Positions 8,732-17,866 are shown, numbered from the stretch's first letter. The stretch is DNA of 64,000 nucleotides from VXNE01 sp965203615 (GCA_965203615.1 OZ241900.1:1860001-1924000), one strand, 5' to 3'. Notes: generated by a model from the letters alone, not told the origin. Translations and numbers: made by a program.

Positions 8732-9393
8732 AGGCCATGATCCTCGCCGCCGGACGCGGGGAACGCCTGCGCCCCCTCACCGACCGCATACCCAAGCCGT
8801 TGCTCCCGATCGCCGGGGAGGCACTGATCGTGCACCAGCTTCGCTGGCTTCACCGAGCCGGCATCACGGAAATCGTCGTCAATCTTCACCATCTCGGCGC
8901 ACAGATAGAGGAACGCGTCGGCAACGGGCGCGACCTGGGCGTCAACGTCCGCTACAGCCGCGAAGAAACGCTGCTGGACACCGGCGGCGGCGTACGGGCC
9001 GCACTGCCGCTGCTCGGCTCGGCTCCGTTCCTCCTGTTGAACGGCGACATCTGGACCAACTACCCGTTCAACCGATTGGTCGACCTTGCCCCGGCGGCAG
9101 GCCACCTCGTGCTGACACCGAAACCCCCTCATCGTGAAACCGCCGACTTCGCCCTGGTCGACGGCCGGGTTCGGCGCAACGGAAACGACAGCGACAACCT
9201 GGTCTTCACCGGCATGGCCGTCGTCAACCCGACGCTGTTCGACGCCGCGCCCGACGGGCCCTTCAACATCGCTCACGCCCTTTATTTCGACGCCGCTGCC
9301 GCCGGGCGCATGACGGGAGAGGAGTTTCACGGCACGTGGTTCGATATCGGCTCTCCCGCCCAGTTGAAGGCGGTTCGCAGGATCACTGACTAA
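8728..9393 (+). CDS. murU: N-acetylmuramate alpha-1-phosphate uridylyltransferase MurU
   Basis: MurU converts MurNAc-1-phosphate and UTP to UDP-MurNAc, the second step of the anhydro-sugar recycling pathway after AmgK. The 221-residue product has the nucleotidyltransferase signature LAAGRGERLRPLTDRIPKP at the N-terminus, the LLNGDIW motif carrying the metal-binding Asp near residue 108, and a C-terminal segment with GTWFDIGSPAQL. Its GTG start lies inside the amgK stop, so translation is coupled. It is the last gene of this small operon. Confidence 0.93.
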   Translation: MKAMILAAGRGERLRPLTDRIPKPLLPIAGEALIVHQLRWLHRAGITEIVVNLHHLGAQIEERVGNGRDLGVNVRYSREETLLDTGGGVRAALPLLGSAPFLLLNGDIWTNYPFNRLVDLAPAAGHLVLTPKPPHRETADFALVDGRVRRNGNDSDNLVFTGMAVVNPTLFDAAPDGPFNIAHALYFDAAAAGRMTGEEFHGTWFDIGSPAQLKAVRRITD

Positions 9394-9486
9394 AAGCGGG
9401 TCCTTGCCCGGCGGGGCGAGGCAGCACCGCCCAAAAAATGGGGGATAACCTTGTGCTGACCGGTTCGAAATTGGACCCCGATCGTA

Positions 9487-9515
9487 TTGACCGCCAGCGC
9501 CGCATTCGATACAAA
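9487..9515 (+). promoter_or_regulatory. sigma70-type promoter of the TonB-dependent receptor gene
   Basis: TTGACC at 9487-9492 and TACAAA at 9510-9515 are separated by exactly 17 bases, a close match to the sigma70 consensus. The expected start of transcription near 9522 leaves a leader of about 55 bases before the receptor ATG at 9577. Confidence 0.6.
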
Positions 9516-9560
9516 TGTCCTTTCAGAACCCGCCGCAATATTGTTGCTGCGGGAGAAACA

Positions 9561-9575
9561 TTTCCCGGAGGGAAA
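9561..9575 (+). promoter_or_regulatory. hairpin overlapping the ribosome binding site of the receptor gene
   Basis: TTTCCC (9561-9566) can pair with GGGAAA (9570-9575) around a three-base loop GGA. The stem and loop contain the GGAGGG Shine-Dalgarno sequence, so the structure could hide it. Three of the six pairs are A-T, so the hairpin is only moderately stable. Confidence 0.35.
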
Positions 9576-9576
9576 A

Positions 9577-12525
9577 ATGAAGAGATTTTCACAAATCGCG
9601 TCACTGGGAGTGGCGCTCATACTGTTCGGACTGCCCGCCCAAGCGGCCGACGAAGGCGATGCCGCCGAGGCAGCCGACGACACCAAGTACATCGAAGAGA
9701 TCATCGTGACCGGCGAGCGCGGCGAGCAGAGTTCGCTCGAGCGCGCCATGACGGTCACCGGCTTCAACGCCAGTATGATCGAGCAACTGGGCATCCAGAA
9801 CACCAACGACCTCGAGGTCCTCGTACCGGGCCTGCAGGTCGGCACCCGCAGCCACGCGGGCAAGAACGAGGATGGACACCTCGTCATGCGCGGAGTCGCG
9901 AACGACCGCCGCATCAACTTCTTCCAGGACTCGTCGGTCGCCGTCTATGTCGACGGCGTCTACAGTCCTGTCTCCTACGGTCTGGACGGCGGCATGTTCG
10001 ATGTCGAGCGGATCGAGGTGGCCCGGGGCCCGCAAGGCACCACGGGCGGCCAGACGGCCCTCACCGGGTCCGTCAGCTTCGTCACCAAAAAACCGACCGA
10101 CGAGTGGGACCTGAAGGTCACCGGCGAGGTCACCGACCAAAACTCGTACGAGTCCAACGTCGCGTTCGGCGGCCCCATCGGCAACAGCAATTTCTCCTAT
10201 CGGCTGGCCGCGAGCAGACTCACCGGCGACGGCCTGATCGAGAACGTCGGCGCGGGACCGGACGCCGGCGTGCCCGACCGGCTGCAGTATTCGCCGCAGC
10301 TTCGCTTCAAGAATGATCGCTGGGACATCACCGGACGCTACAGAAAGCTGACCGACACCGGCGTGCACAACCTCTCGCTCATCATCGGCGCGCGCAATAC
10401 CGAGGAACAGTATTACCTGCTGAACGATGGCACGCCCCGATGCGAAATAGACCGGCACCCCGATTCGCCCACCTATGGCGAATGCATCAGGGACTCGGCC
10501 GGGAATGTCGTGTACTACCTCAATCCGTTCTACGGGCTGGGCCAGAACGTGGCGATCGCGAACTGTCCGGGTTTCAACAACGACGGCTCTCGCGACCCCG
10601 GCCATCCCGTGGTCTGCGCCGGCGAGCATCTGCAACTCAAGACCGAACTCAACGCCCCCCTGAGCGAGAACAACTCCCAGGAGGCGACCACGCTCGAGGC
10701 GCGCTATGCCCTCAACGACACCCACGAGATCGTCTACCACTTCGGTGATCGCGATACGCGAACGGACACGACCGACGACCAGGACCAGACCAACCGAATG
10801 GGCGGCGGCCGTTGCCTGGCGATTCATCCCCGCGTCATTTCCGGAGAACTCCAGGAAGGGCAGAGGCATTCCCGCTGCGCATTGGATGAAGCCGGCAACG
10901 GTGTGTACAACGACAAGATTACCAACTACCTGCGCACCTCCGATCAAGTCAGTCACGAGATTGCGCTCATCTCCGACAACGAAGGGCCGCTCAACTATAC
11001 GTTCGGCTATACCTACCTCTCCGGTGACCAGCCCTACGTCTATCGCGATATGTTCAACGGGGTGGAAACCGGCAGCAACAGCCTCAACAACGCCACCTTC
11101 TACACGGATACGTCGGCCATTTGCGAAGCGAGACTGGAGGAGGTGAGATTCCCATGGGAGAGCGGACGGTGGAGTGGCGACATACGTGATCCGAGCAACC
11201 CGAGCAACAAATTGGCGACGGGTTATATCCTCGGTTGCTATGGCAGCGACTACTCCGCCCACTGGAGCGACGTCACCAACGGCGGCACCCATATCAACGG
11301 CAGCGGCCTAGTCGGCGCCTTCTATGGCAACGTGACCTATGACCAGCAGGCGCTCTACACCAACGTGGAATACATGCTGAACGACCAGTGGAAGGTATTC
11401 GGTGGCCTGCGCTACAACGACGACCACAAGGAGCACGTGCAGAACGACTTCAGCAGCGCAAGCCAACGTACCCTTCCCGACGGGACGGTAATCAACGTCG
11501 TGAACGCCATACTCAGAAGCAAGCACTACGATACCGTCTGCTGCGGCTATATCGGCATCGAGACCGACGCCGAAGGCTTCGCCATACCGGATGACCGGAC
11601 CTTCGCCGATTCCAAGGTGAAGACCTGGAGGATATTGACCTGGAACGTCGGCGCGGAATACACGCCGACCGACAACCTGATGTGGTATGGCCGCATCTCC
11701 AAGGGTTATCGTGCCGGCGGCTTCGCGGGCTTCGGCAACCTGCTCGGGGAACCCATGCCCGCGGAAGAGATGATGAACTACGAAGCTGGCCTGAAGGGGC
11801 TCTTCTTCGACAACGACGTACAGTTGGAGATCAGTACCTACTACCAGGATTTCAGTTCCTTCTGGATACAGGAACGGCGCCTCAGAACCAGCGCCGAGCT
11901 TGTCGTCAACAATCCGCGCAATCAGCTCTGGATCGGAGACACCACGGCCATCGACGGCACGGTGATCGGCGGCGTGGAGGCGCAGGGCGCATGGCAGATC
12001 AATGACAGGTTGGTCCTGCGGGGTTTCTACGAATACATGTATTCGAGCTTCGGTCCCTTCGAAACCAACTACTGCTGCACCCCGGAGGGCACTACAGCGC
12101 CCACGATTACCCGTGAGATAGACGGACGGACATACAGCGGCGGCACCCCCTCGAATTTCGAGGGCAACTCCCTGCGCTTGCAGCCGAACCACAAACTCTC
12201 CTCTGCGTTGACGTACGACGTGCCGATACCGGCACGCTACGGCACGCTGGACGTGGTGGGAATAATGAGCTGGCGCGACGCTATGTATCCCGACGAAGCC
12301 AATCTGGACATATACGAGATCCCCGCCTATCTCAGGTGGGACATGCGCGCGAACTGGGTATCGCCGAACGGCCGATACACCGTTACAGGTTGGGTCACCA
12401 ACGTGCTTGACGTGGTCCAGGTCCTGAGCTATTCGCCTCGGGACGGCAACGGCGTCACCGGGCCGGTGCATGGAACCGTGTCGGACGAACGGCGGATCGG
12501 CCTGACGTTCAACTACCAGATGTAG
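9577..12525 (+). CDS. TonB-dependent outer-membrane receptor
   Basis: This is a 982-residue TonB-dependent receptor taking up an unknown ligand across the outer membrane with energy from TonB-ExbBD. It has a signal peptide (MKRFSQIASLGVALILFGLPAQAA), a TonB-box-like segment EEIIVTGERG near residue 45, a plug domain with DLEVLVPGLQVG and IEVARGPQGTTGG, and a long barrel ending in the aromatic FNYQM. The start at 9577 is set by GGAGGG just upstream and by the signal peptide. The barrel carries unusual cysteines, including two vicinal pairs (CCGY and YCCT), which suggest disulfides in outer loops. A strong terminator follows. The neighbours (PhyH dioxygenase, sulfatase, glycosidase-like protein) suggest an organic ligand rather than a siderophore, as inference. 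Confidence 0.92.
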   Translation: MKRFSQIASLGVALILFGLPAQAADEGDAAEAADDTKYIEEIIVTGERGEQSSLERAMTVTGFNASMIEQLGIQNTNDLEVLVPGLQVGTRSHAGKNEDGHLVMRGVANDRRINFFQDSSVAVYVDGVYSPVSYGLDGGMFDVERIEVARGPQGTTGGQTALTGSVSFVTKKPTDEWDLKVTGEVTDQNSYESNVAFGGPIGNSNFSYRLAASRLTGDGLIENVGAGPDAGVPDRLQYSPQLRFKNDRWDITGRYRKLTDTGVHNLSLIIGARNTEEQYYLLNDGTPRCEIDRHPDSPTYGECIRDSAGNVVYYLNPFYGLGQNVAIANCPGFNNDGSRDPGHPVVCAGEHLQLKTELNAPLSENNSQEATTLEARYALNDTHEIVYHFGDRDTRTDTTDDQDQTNRMGGGRCLAIHPRVISGELQEGQRHSRCALDEAGNGVYNDKITNYLRTSDQVSHEIALISDNEGPLNYTFGYTYLSGDQPYVYRDMFNGVETGSNSLNNATFYTDTSAICEARLEEVRFPWESGRWSGDIRDPSNPSNKLATGYILGCYGSDYSAHWSDVTNGGTHINGSGLVGAFYGNVTYDQQALYTNVEYMLNDQWKVFGGLRYNDDHKEHVQNDFSSASQRTLPDGTVINVVNAILRSKHYDTVCCGYIGIETDAEGFAIPDDRTFADSKVKTWRILTWNVGAEYTPTDNLMWYGRISKGYRAGGFAGFGNLLGEPMPAEEMMNYEAGLKGLFFDNDVQLEISTYYQDFSSFWIQERRLRTSAELVVNNPRNQLWIGDTTAIDGTVIGGVEAQGAWQINDRLVLRGFYEYMYSSFGPFETNYCCTPEGTTAPTITREIDGRTYSGGTPSNFEGNSLRLQPNHKLSSALTYDVPIPARYGTLDVVGIMSWRDAMYPDEANLDIYEIPAYLRWDMRANWVSPNGRYTVTGWVTNVLDVVQVLSYSPRDGNGVTGPVHGTVSDERRIGLTFNYQM

Positions 12526-12565
12526 TGGAGCGTCGACGGACTTCTTAAGGAGTCCGGAGCTGTTC

Positions 12566-12599
12566 AAAGGGCGCACCTCAGAAGGGTGCGCCCTTTTTT
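12566..12599 (+). terminator. rho-independent terminator after the TonB-dependent receptor
   Basis: GGGCGCACC at 12569-12577 pairs perfectly with GGTGCGCCC at 12585-12593 across a 7-base loop, and is followed by a run of six T. A matching AAA before the stem would also stop transcription from the other side. It ends the receptor transcript, so the genes from 12.7 kb on need their own promoter. Confidence 0.9.
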
Positions 12600-12675
12600 C
12601 TGAGTACAGTCAAATCGTCAAGGACGCAGCGGCACAACCGGTGCCCTGCAAAGCAAGAACACAAGGAGATCGTCA

Positions 12676-13341
12676 ATGCCCGTCATAGACATGTCGACCA
12701 TCAAGCCCGTCGGCGAATTCGGCTCGAAAGCCTGGGGCGAAGCCTGCGTCGAGGCGGCCATCAAGATGCTTGAAGCCGCTGATTTGCCCGCTTCAATCAC
12801 CTGGGCCTTCAGCGAAGATTACACCCACCCGCCTGCACGACTGATGGAGGGAGGCCGCACCCACGCGGGCTATTACCTCATGGTCAAGGAAGGAAAAGTG
12901 ACCGGCGGGGACGGCATTCTCGAGGAAGCACGGACGATTCCCGGCTTTCACGCCAAGGTGCCCTGGGCCGCCATCTGCAATCAATCCGCAGCGCTATACG
13001 GCAGAGAGGGCATGAGGCAACGCGGTGTTGACCAACAGGCGCTGTTTGCAGCAATTGCAGAGTACGTGGGTCGCGAAAACCCGTTCGGCCTGGACATAAA
13101 CAAGGAAGGAAAACCCAGCGTCATGCTGGACCCCGTTGGTCCCTGGCCCGCAGAAGTCGGCGCTGCCCTGGGAGAAGGCGCGGAAGAAGGGAATGGATTG
13201 CACAACATCGCAGCGACCCTGCAGATGGATTCCCCGGAATATGCCGACCTGCCCGTCACTGCGCTGCGAGTGCCGATATTTGCCGATATGACAGATCAGC
13301 AGAAGGCGGACTTCGTCAGGCTTTGCGGTATCGAGATGTAA
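12676..13341 (+). CDS. unknown 221-residue protein
   Basis: I do not recognise this protein. It is soluble, without signal peptide or membrane segment, rather acidic, and starts MPVIDMSTIKPVGEFGSKAW. AAGGAG 8 bases before the ATG supports the start. Two cysteines (EACVEAA and AAICNQS) and a GDGILEEARTIPGFHAKV stretch are the most distinctive parts. A segment of 38 bases separates its stop from the PhyH dioxygenase gene downstream, so the two are probably in one operon with the following nitroreductase. The context suggests a role in the same oxidative catabolic pathway, perhaps a substrate-binding or lyase-type protein, but the sequence does not decide. Confidence 0.7.
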   Translation: MPVIDMSTIKPVGEFGSKAWGEACVEAAIKMLEAADLPASITWAFSEDYTHPPARLMEGGRTHAGYYLMVKEGKVTGGDGILEEARTIPGFHAKVPWAAICNQSAALYGREGMRQRGVDQQALFAAIAEYVGRENPFGLDINKEGKPSVMLDPVGPWPAEVGAALGEGAEEGNGLHNIAATLQMDSPEYADLPVTALRVPIFADMTDQQKADFVRLCGIEM

Positions 13342-13378
13342 GCGCCGAAAGGAGCGGTGTCAATTCCGGAGCAACCAG

Positions 13379-14179
13379 GTGAAACCAAAAGCCACCCTTC
13401 AGGTTGACCTTGACCAGGAGCAGATCGCCTCTTTTCGCGACAAAGGGTTTCTGAGCATCGAACGCATCACCACCGACGAGGAGGTGGAGTGGCTCAAGGA
13501 GATCTACGATCAACTGTTTGATCAGCGGGCGGGCGAGGACAAGGGCCTGTTCTACGACCTGGCAGCGCCGCGGGGACACCGGGGACGTGAGGTGCTCCCG
13601 CAGGTGCTTGGACCCGACTTCACGTTTCCGGAACTGCGCAAGAGCCAGTATTACCAAAACGCGGTGAAGCTCGGTACCCGATTGCTCGGGGTTGACGAGA
13701 ACGTCACGGCGGGCGGACACATGATTTTCAAGCCAGCCCGATACGGCGCCGAAACGCCCTGGCATCAGGATGAGGCCTACTGGAATCCGGATGTTTACCT
13801 CAACAGCCTCAGCGTCTGGATGCCCCTGGACGTGGCGACGGTGGAAAGCGGCTGCATGCAGTTTATTCCGGGCTCGCACAAAGCGGACCTGCGTTGGCAT
13901 CGCCATATCGACAACGATCCACTGATTCACGGATTGACGACCGATGACGTCGATCCGTCGAAGGCCGTTGCCTGTCCACTCGCACCGGGGGGCGCAACCT
14001 TCCACCACAGTCGAACCCTGCACTACACGGCCCCAAACACGACAGGTGAGCATCGTCGGGCGTATATCCTCGTGTGCTCCGGGCCGACAAGGAAGCGCGA
14101 AGTACCTGCGCCCCGCCCCTGGACGGACGAGGAGCGGGAAGCACTGGCCAAGGCGAATATCGACGTGGAAGTCTTCTGA
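13379..14179 (+). CDS. phytanoyl-CoA dioxygenase (PhyH) family Fe(II)/2-oxoglutarate oxygenase
   Basis: This 266-residue protein belongs to the PhyH family of Fe(II)- and 2-oxoglutarate-dependent oxygenases, which hydroxylate a wide range of small substrates. The iron facial triad is visible as H129 and D131 (TPWHQDEAYW) and H215 (SRTLHYT), with R226 or R227 in EHRRAYIL as the likely 2-oxoglutarate anchor. The GCMQFIPGSH motif is typical. The GTG start at 13379 has GGAG 8 bases upstream. The substrate is unknown. It lies between an unknown protein and a nitroreductase-like gene, in what looks like one transcript. A second, distantly related family member is encoded at 21.3 kb. Confidence 0.9.
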   Translation: MKPKATLQVDLDQEQIASFRDKGFLSIERITTDEEVEWLKEIYDQLFDQRAGEDKGLFYDLAAPRGHRGREVLPQVLGPDFTFPELRKSQYYQNAVKLGTRLLGVDENVTAGGHMIFKPARYGAETPWHQDEAYWNPDVYLNSLSVWMPLDVATVESGCMQFIPGSHKADLRWHRHIDNDPLIHGLTTDDVDPSKAVACPLAPGGATFHHSRTLHYTAPNTTGEHRRAYILVCSGPTRKREVPAPRPWTDEEREALAKANIDVEVF

Positions 14180-14199
14180 CCCGCGTGAGGAGCGAGACT

Positions 14200-14796
14200 A
14201 TGACCGACATGGGCCTGTTCGACGCCATGTATCACTGCCGGGCAATGCGTCGCCTGAAGCCGGACCCGGTACCACGAGAGCTCCTGTTGAAGCTGGTCGA
14301 TGCCGCCCACCAGGGACCCAGCGCCAGCAACAAGCAGAACGACCGGTGGCTCATCATCACCCGCGCCGACATCAAGCAGAAGCTTGCCGACCTGAATCGT
14401 GCTGCCGTCGACCGCTACGTGACGTTCGCTCCCGATGCACCACCCTCCGCATTCAAGTGGCAATACGACAACCTTCAATCCGTGCCAGCCATCATCGTTG
14501 GCGGCCTCGTGCTGGAGCAGCATGGCAACGGCTTTCATGACGGTTACGCTGCCGGCGGCTCCATCTGGCCCAAGGTGCAGAACCTGCTGCTGGCAGCTCG
14601 CGCCCTGCAGTTGGGCGCATGCCCAACCAACCTGCCGTTGTTCGGGGATCGGGCGGCCGCTGACGAGGCTCTCAACGTCCCCGCCAACATGGAACTCGCC
14701 TGCGTGATCCCGGTTGGTTACCCCATGGGACGTTTCGGCCCGGTAACCCGGCGACCGGCGGAAGAGATTGTCAGTTGGGATCGGTTCGACGACTGA
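14200..14796 (+). CDS. nitroreductase-family FMN oxidoreductase
   Basis: The 198-residue product has the nitroreductase fold: an early RAMRRLKPDPVPRELL segment, the FMN-phosphate-binding GPSASNKQN motif around residue 40, and IWPKVQNLLLAARALQLGA, the usual helix carrying the GLG-like flavin contact. Such proteins use NAD(P)H to reduce nitro groups, enones or other acceptors; the substrate cannot be read here. GAGGAG lies 9 bases before the ATG at 14200. The gene follows the PhyH dioxygenase by 20 bases, so the two likely act on the same compound. Confidence 0.88.
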   Translation: MTDMGLFDAMYHCRAMRRLKPDPVPRELLLKLVDAAHQGPSASNKQNDRWLIITRADIKQKLADLNRAAVDRYVTFAPDAPPSAFKWQYDNLQSVPAIIVGGLVLEQHGNGFHDGYAAGGSIWPKVQNLLLAARALQLGACPTNLPLFGDRAAADEALNVPANMELACVIPVGYPMGRFGPVTRRPAEEIVSWDRFDD

Positions 14797-14902
14797 TGCA
14801 TTGCTCGACCGTCAAGGAATCGAGCATCATCTGGAAACAAGACCGAACTTCCTGAACCAACGCCTTCGCTGGTCTCAGCCAACGAGTCCCTGAGGGAACC
14901 GC

Positions 14903-16360
14903 ATGCGCATCAACAACGGCGGACCGGCCGCCAGCCTCGACTCCATCGTTCTCTTTCCCTTCGACGACCACAGCATCCCGTTTCAACACGGCGTAAAGCT
15001 GACCCTGAAAGGCAACCAGGCCGGTCACGGCAACAGACCGGCGGTGCCGCTGGGAGAGACGGGCGCCCACGACAGCTTGTGGATCGCGTACTACGGCACG
15101 GTCCTCAACGTCGATGGCGAGCTGTGGATGTGGTACCTGGGGCAAGGGCCGGACGAGCACTGGCACCAGCGGGTATGCCTGGCCACGAGCAGGGACGGCC
15201 GGATTTGGGAGAAGCCCGACCTCGGGCTGGTCGAATGGCACGGCAGCAGGCGCAATAACCTGGTGGACATGGGAGAGGACATGCACGTGCAGGCGTGCGT
15301 GGTCTTCCACGAGCCCGACGAACCGGACCCGGACAAGCGCTTCAAGATGGCCTTCGAACCGCGCAAGCACTCGGCGCGCCTCTGTGCCGCGTACAGTCCG
15401 GACGGGGTGACCTGGCGGGAGTCGCCCCACAATCCGGTGGGAGGCCGGATCGAAATGGCGGGCGGCACCAGGCTGGATGGCTGCTACTACCTCGCCGGAC
15501 AGGGAGGGAAACACGCCGTGGGAGTGCGCCAACTGGTCACCTGCGCCTCGTACGACTTTGAACACTGGGCCGACGCAACCTGCTCCGGCCTGCGGCGTAG
15601 CAACGTCTCTCCCCAGCCGTTGGTGGCGGGCAAGAACACCGGCGAGCAGGTGCACCTGGGCGCGGCACTGTGGAATCGCGGCAACGTCATCATGGGCTTC
15701 TTCGGCAAGTGGAATGGGCATCCGTCGAACGACCGGCGCATGGTGACCATGGACTTGGGCCTGGCCGTCAGCAACGACGCCCTCCACTACCGTGAGCCGA
15801 TTCCAGACTTTCCTATGGTTTCAGCCGCCGAAGATAGCTGGGGGTTGAAGCGCAGAGAGTCGCTTTCGCTCAACTTCCCCGCCCTCATCCAGGGCCAGGG
15901 TTTCGAGAACGTGGGTGACGAGACCCTGTTCTGGTACGCGCCGTGGCCGGAGGAGGCGAGCGATGGAGTGCGCGTGACCAGTTGGCCGCGCGACAGGCTG
16001 GGTTACTTCTCACCATACGAGGGCGGCATCTGGGTCTACAAGGGCGGGTCGGATCCACATTTCGTCTCCGCTCCCATAGACCTGGAAGGAAGCGCGGCAC
16101 GACTCACCGTGAACGTGGATGGCATCAACGCGCACAGCTCCATCACCGTCGAGATTCAGGACCATGCGTTCCGGCCGGTCCCGGGCTACGACCGCGGCGC
16201 CAGCCAGGGACCCGCCGGATCCGGCCTGGCGCAGCCGATCACCTGGGAGGGCCACAACGTTATCGAGAATGTGGCCGGTCCTATCCGGGTACGGGTGGAC
16301 TTCGGCGGCGTGCGCCCGGAGGACGTCCGGCTATTCGCCGTATATCTCGACCCGGCGTGA
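14903..16360 (+). CDS. glycosidase-like beta-propeller protein
   Basis: This 485-residue protein lacks a signal peptide and shows repeated propeller-like blades with patterns such as WMWYLGQG, ATSRDGRIWEKPDLGL, AAYSPDGVTWRESPHNPV and ASYDFEHWADAT. These resemble the GH32/GH43/GH117 five-bladed propeller superfamily. A C-terminal beta-sandwich region follows from about residue 390 (INAHSSITVEIQDHAF). I cannot assign the catalytic acids with certainty, so it may be an enzyme acting on a glycoside or a binding protein. It lies downstream of the dioxygenase-nitroreductase pair with a 106-base gap. It converges with the sulfatase gene (3-base gap), which suggests processing of a sulfated sugar-containing compound. 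Confidence 0.65.
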   Translation: MRINNGGPAASLDSIVLFPFDDHSIPFQHGVKLTLKGNQAGHGNRPAVPLGETGAHDSLWIAYYGTVLNVDGELWMWYLGQGPDEHWHQRVCLATSRDGRIWEKPDLGLVEWHGSRRNNLVDMGEDMHVQACVVFHEPDEPDPDKRFKMAFEPRKHSARLCAAYSPDGVTWRESPHNPVGGRIEMAGGTRLDGCYYLAGQGGKHAVGVRQLVTCASYDFEHWADATCSGLRRSNVSPQPLVAGKNTGEQVHLGAALWNRGNVIMGFFGKWNGHPSNDRRMVTMDLGLAVSNDALHYREPIPDFPMVSAAEDSWGLKRRESLSLNFPALIQGQGFENVGDETLFWYAPWPEEASDGVRVTSWPRDRLGYFSPYEGGIWVYKGGSDPHFVSAPIDLEGSAARLTVNVDGINAHSSITVEIQDHAFRPVPGYDRGASQGPAGSGLAQPITWEGHNVIENVAGPIRVRVDFGGVRPEDVRLFAVYLDPA

Positions 16361-16363
16361 CAT

Positions 16364-17866
16364 TCATTGCTCCATGTCGGCAAATTCCGGGCTCTTCAGC
16401 CATGACTTTGGAAGTCGACCGAGAACTTCATCCATGGCCGCTTTTGATCGCGGGTATTGGCCCTTGTCATCGGTGTCCTTGATCCAGCCTTCGAGCTGTG
16501 CACGCATTTCCATGAGCTTCTCCCGATGCGCCGGATCTCCCGCGAGATTCACCGTCTCGTCCGGATCGCTTTCAAGGTCATAGAGTTCTTCTGCGACACG
16601 AGGCCCGTATGCCGCGGCCTGTGCCGGGGTCAGCTTGCCCTCTTCAAAGAGCTTTCGAATTGCCAGGAAGCTGCTGGGAGTCTGCCTTTCAAGGGACACC
16701 ATTTCACGGTGTCCCCAGTTGATCAGTGGCCGGTCCGTCATGAAGTTGCGAATGTAGTGATAACGAGGGCCGATCACCGACCGAACGCGGTCGATCATGT
16801 TGGACATGCGGTCTCCCGAGGAGAAGACGTACTCCCGGGAGTAGTCTTCGTCGAACAGATTCCTGGAGTCCATGTACTCCGGCACGGACACCCCCGCCAG
16901 CGCCAGAGAGCTCGCCGCCACGTCCAACAGGGCAACGATATCGCTACGTCGCGTTCCGGGTTTGACGACATCCTGCATACCGGGTGCCACGACAATGAGC
17001 GGAACATGCAAACCCTCGATATAGCAGAACTCCTTGCTGCGCGGCAGGTCCGATCCATGATCGCTGAACAGAAACACGACAGTGCTTTCCCACAGGCCGT
17101 CCGCCTTTAATCTGGCGATGGTTTCCCCGATCTCGCGATCCGTTCTCTGTATGCTGTTGTAGTGGTTGGCGATATGTTGGCGCACCAGCGGAATGTCGGG
17201 GTATTGCAGTGGCACGCGAACCTCTTCCGGGGTGACTGGTTCAAGGCCGTACCCGGCCAGGACCTCATTGATGCTGCCAACAGACTTGCCGCCCGAAACC
17301 CGCATCTGGCCGAAAAAGGGCTTGTCCTTCGGAACGTCCTGCCAGTGGCCACTACCCTGCGGGCCTTTATAGCTCCCGCTACTGGGGTCTGGATTGCTGT
17401 AAACGTTCTCCGACGAGAGGTCTCTCGGAATCGAATAGAGGTCGGCACTGCTGTAGGAAAAGTTATAGTCATCCTTGGTGCCGTTGTAGGTTTCGTATCC
17501 CGCCTTGCGGAATAGCTGCGGGAGCGTCGTTACACCTTCGGGCAGGTGAATCTGGTAGCTGGGGACCCGGCCGGAACGCATGTCGTGTGTGCCGGTTCTA
17601 ATGCTATAGGCGCCAGTAATGATCGCAGAGCGAGCCGGCGCACACACCGGGGTCGGCGTGTAGGCGCGCTCAAACAGCACACCCTCGCTTGCAAGCGCAT
17701 CTATGTTGGGGGTTTCTACCCGCTCATCACCGTAGCTGCTGTACCAGGGCGACTGATCGTCAACATAAATCCACAGAATGTTGGGCTGCTTCGCATGGCC
17801 AGGCGAGGTTATCGCGGTTGCAGCGAAAGCCGCCAATAGTAGCGTCAACCGTTTGGTTCTCAGCAT
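16364..17866 (-). CDS. periplasmic sulfatase (arylsulfatase/heparan-sulfatase type)
   Basis: A 500-residue type I sulfatase with a signal peptide (MLRTKRLTLLLAAFAATAITSPGHA). It hydrolyses sulfate esters in the periplasm. The metal-binding D36 and D37 (IYVDDQ) and the formylglycine motif C75-A-P-A-R79 followed by T84-G85 are intact. So are the FSDHGSDLPR motif and a C-terminal LYDLESDPDETVNLA segment typical of the family. C75 must be converted to formylglycine by FGE or anSME; neither maturase is in the window. The gene stands alone on the minus strand. The likely substrate is a sulfated carbohydrate or aryl sulfate. Confidence 0.93.
   Translation of the reverse strand: MLRTKRLTLLLAAFAATAITSPGHAKQPNILWIYVDDQSPWYSSYGDERVETPNIDALASEGVLFERAYTPTPVCAPARSAIITGAYSIRTGTHDMRSGRVPSYQIHLPEGVTTLPQLFRKAGYETYNGTKDDYNFSYSSADLYSIPRDLSSENVYSNPDPSSGSYKGPQGSGHWQDVPKDKPFFGQMRVSGGKSVGSINEVLAGYGLEPVTPEEVRVPLQYPDIPLVRQHIANHYNSIQRTDREIGETIARLKADGLWESTVVFLFSDHGSDLPRSKEFCYIEGLHVPLIVVAPGMQDVVKPGTRRSDIVALLDVAASSLALAGVSVPEYMDSRNLFDEDYSREYVFSSGDRMSNMIDRVRSVIGPRYHYIRNFMTDRPLINWGHREMVSLERQTPSSFLAIRKLFEEGKLTPAQAAAYGPRVAEELYDLESDPDETVNLAGDPAHREKLMEMRAQLEGWIKDTDDKGQYPRSKAAMDEVLGRLPKSWLKSPEFADMEQ

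Noticed and set aside
9601..12576. Long minus-strand open frames antisense to the TonB-dependent receptor.
   Set aside because: High GC produces long antisense frames; no start region, ribosome binding site or domain fits.
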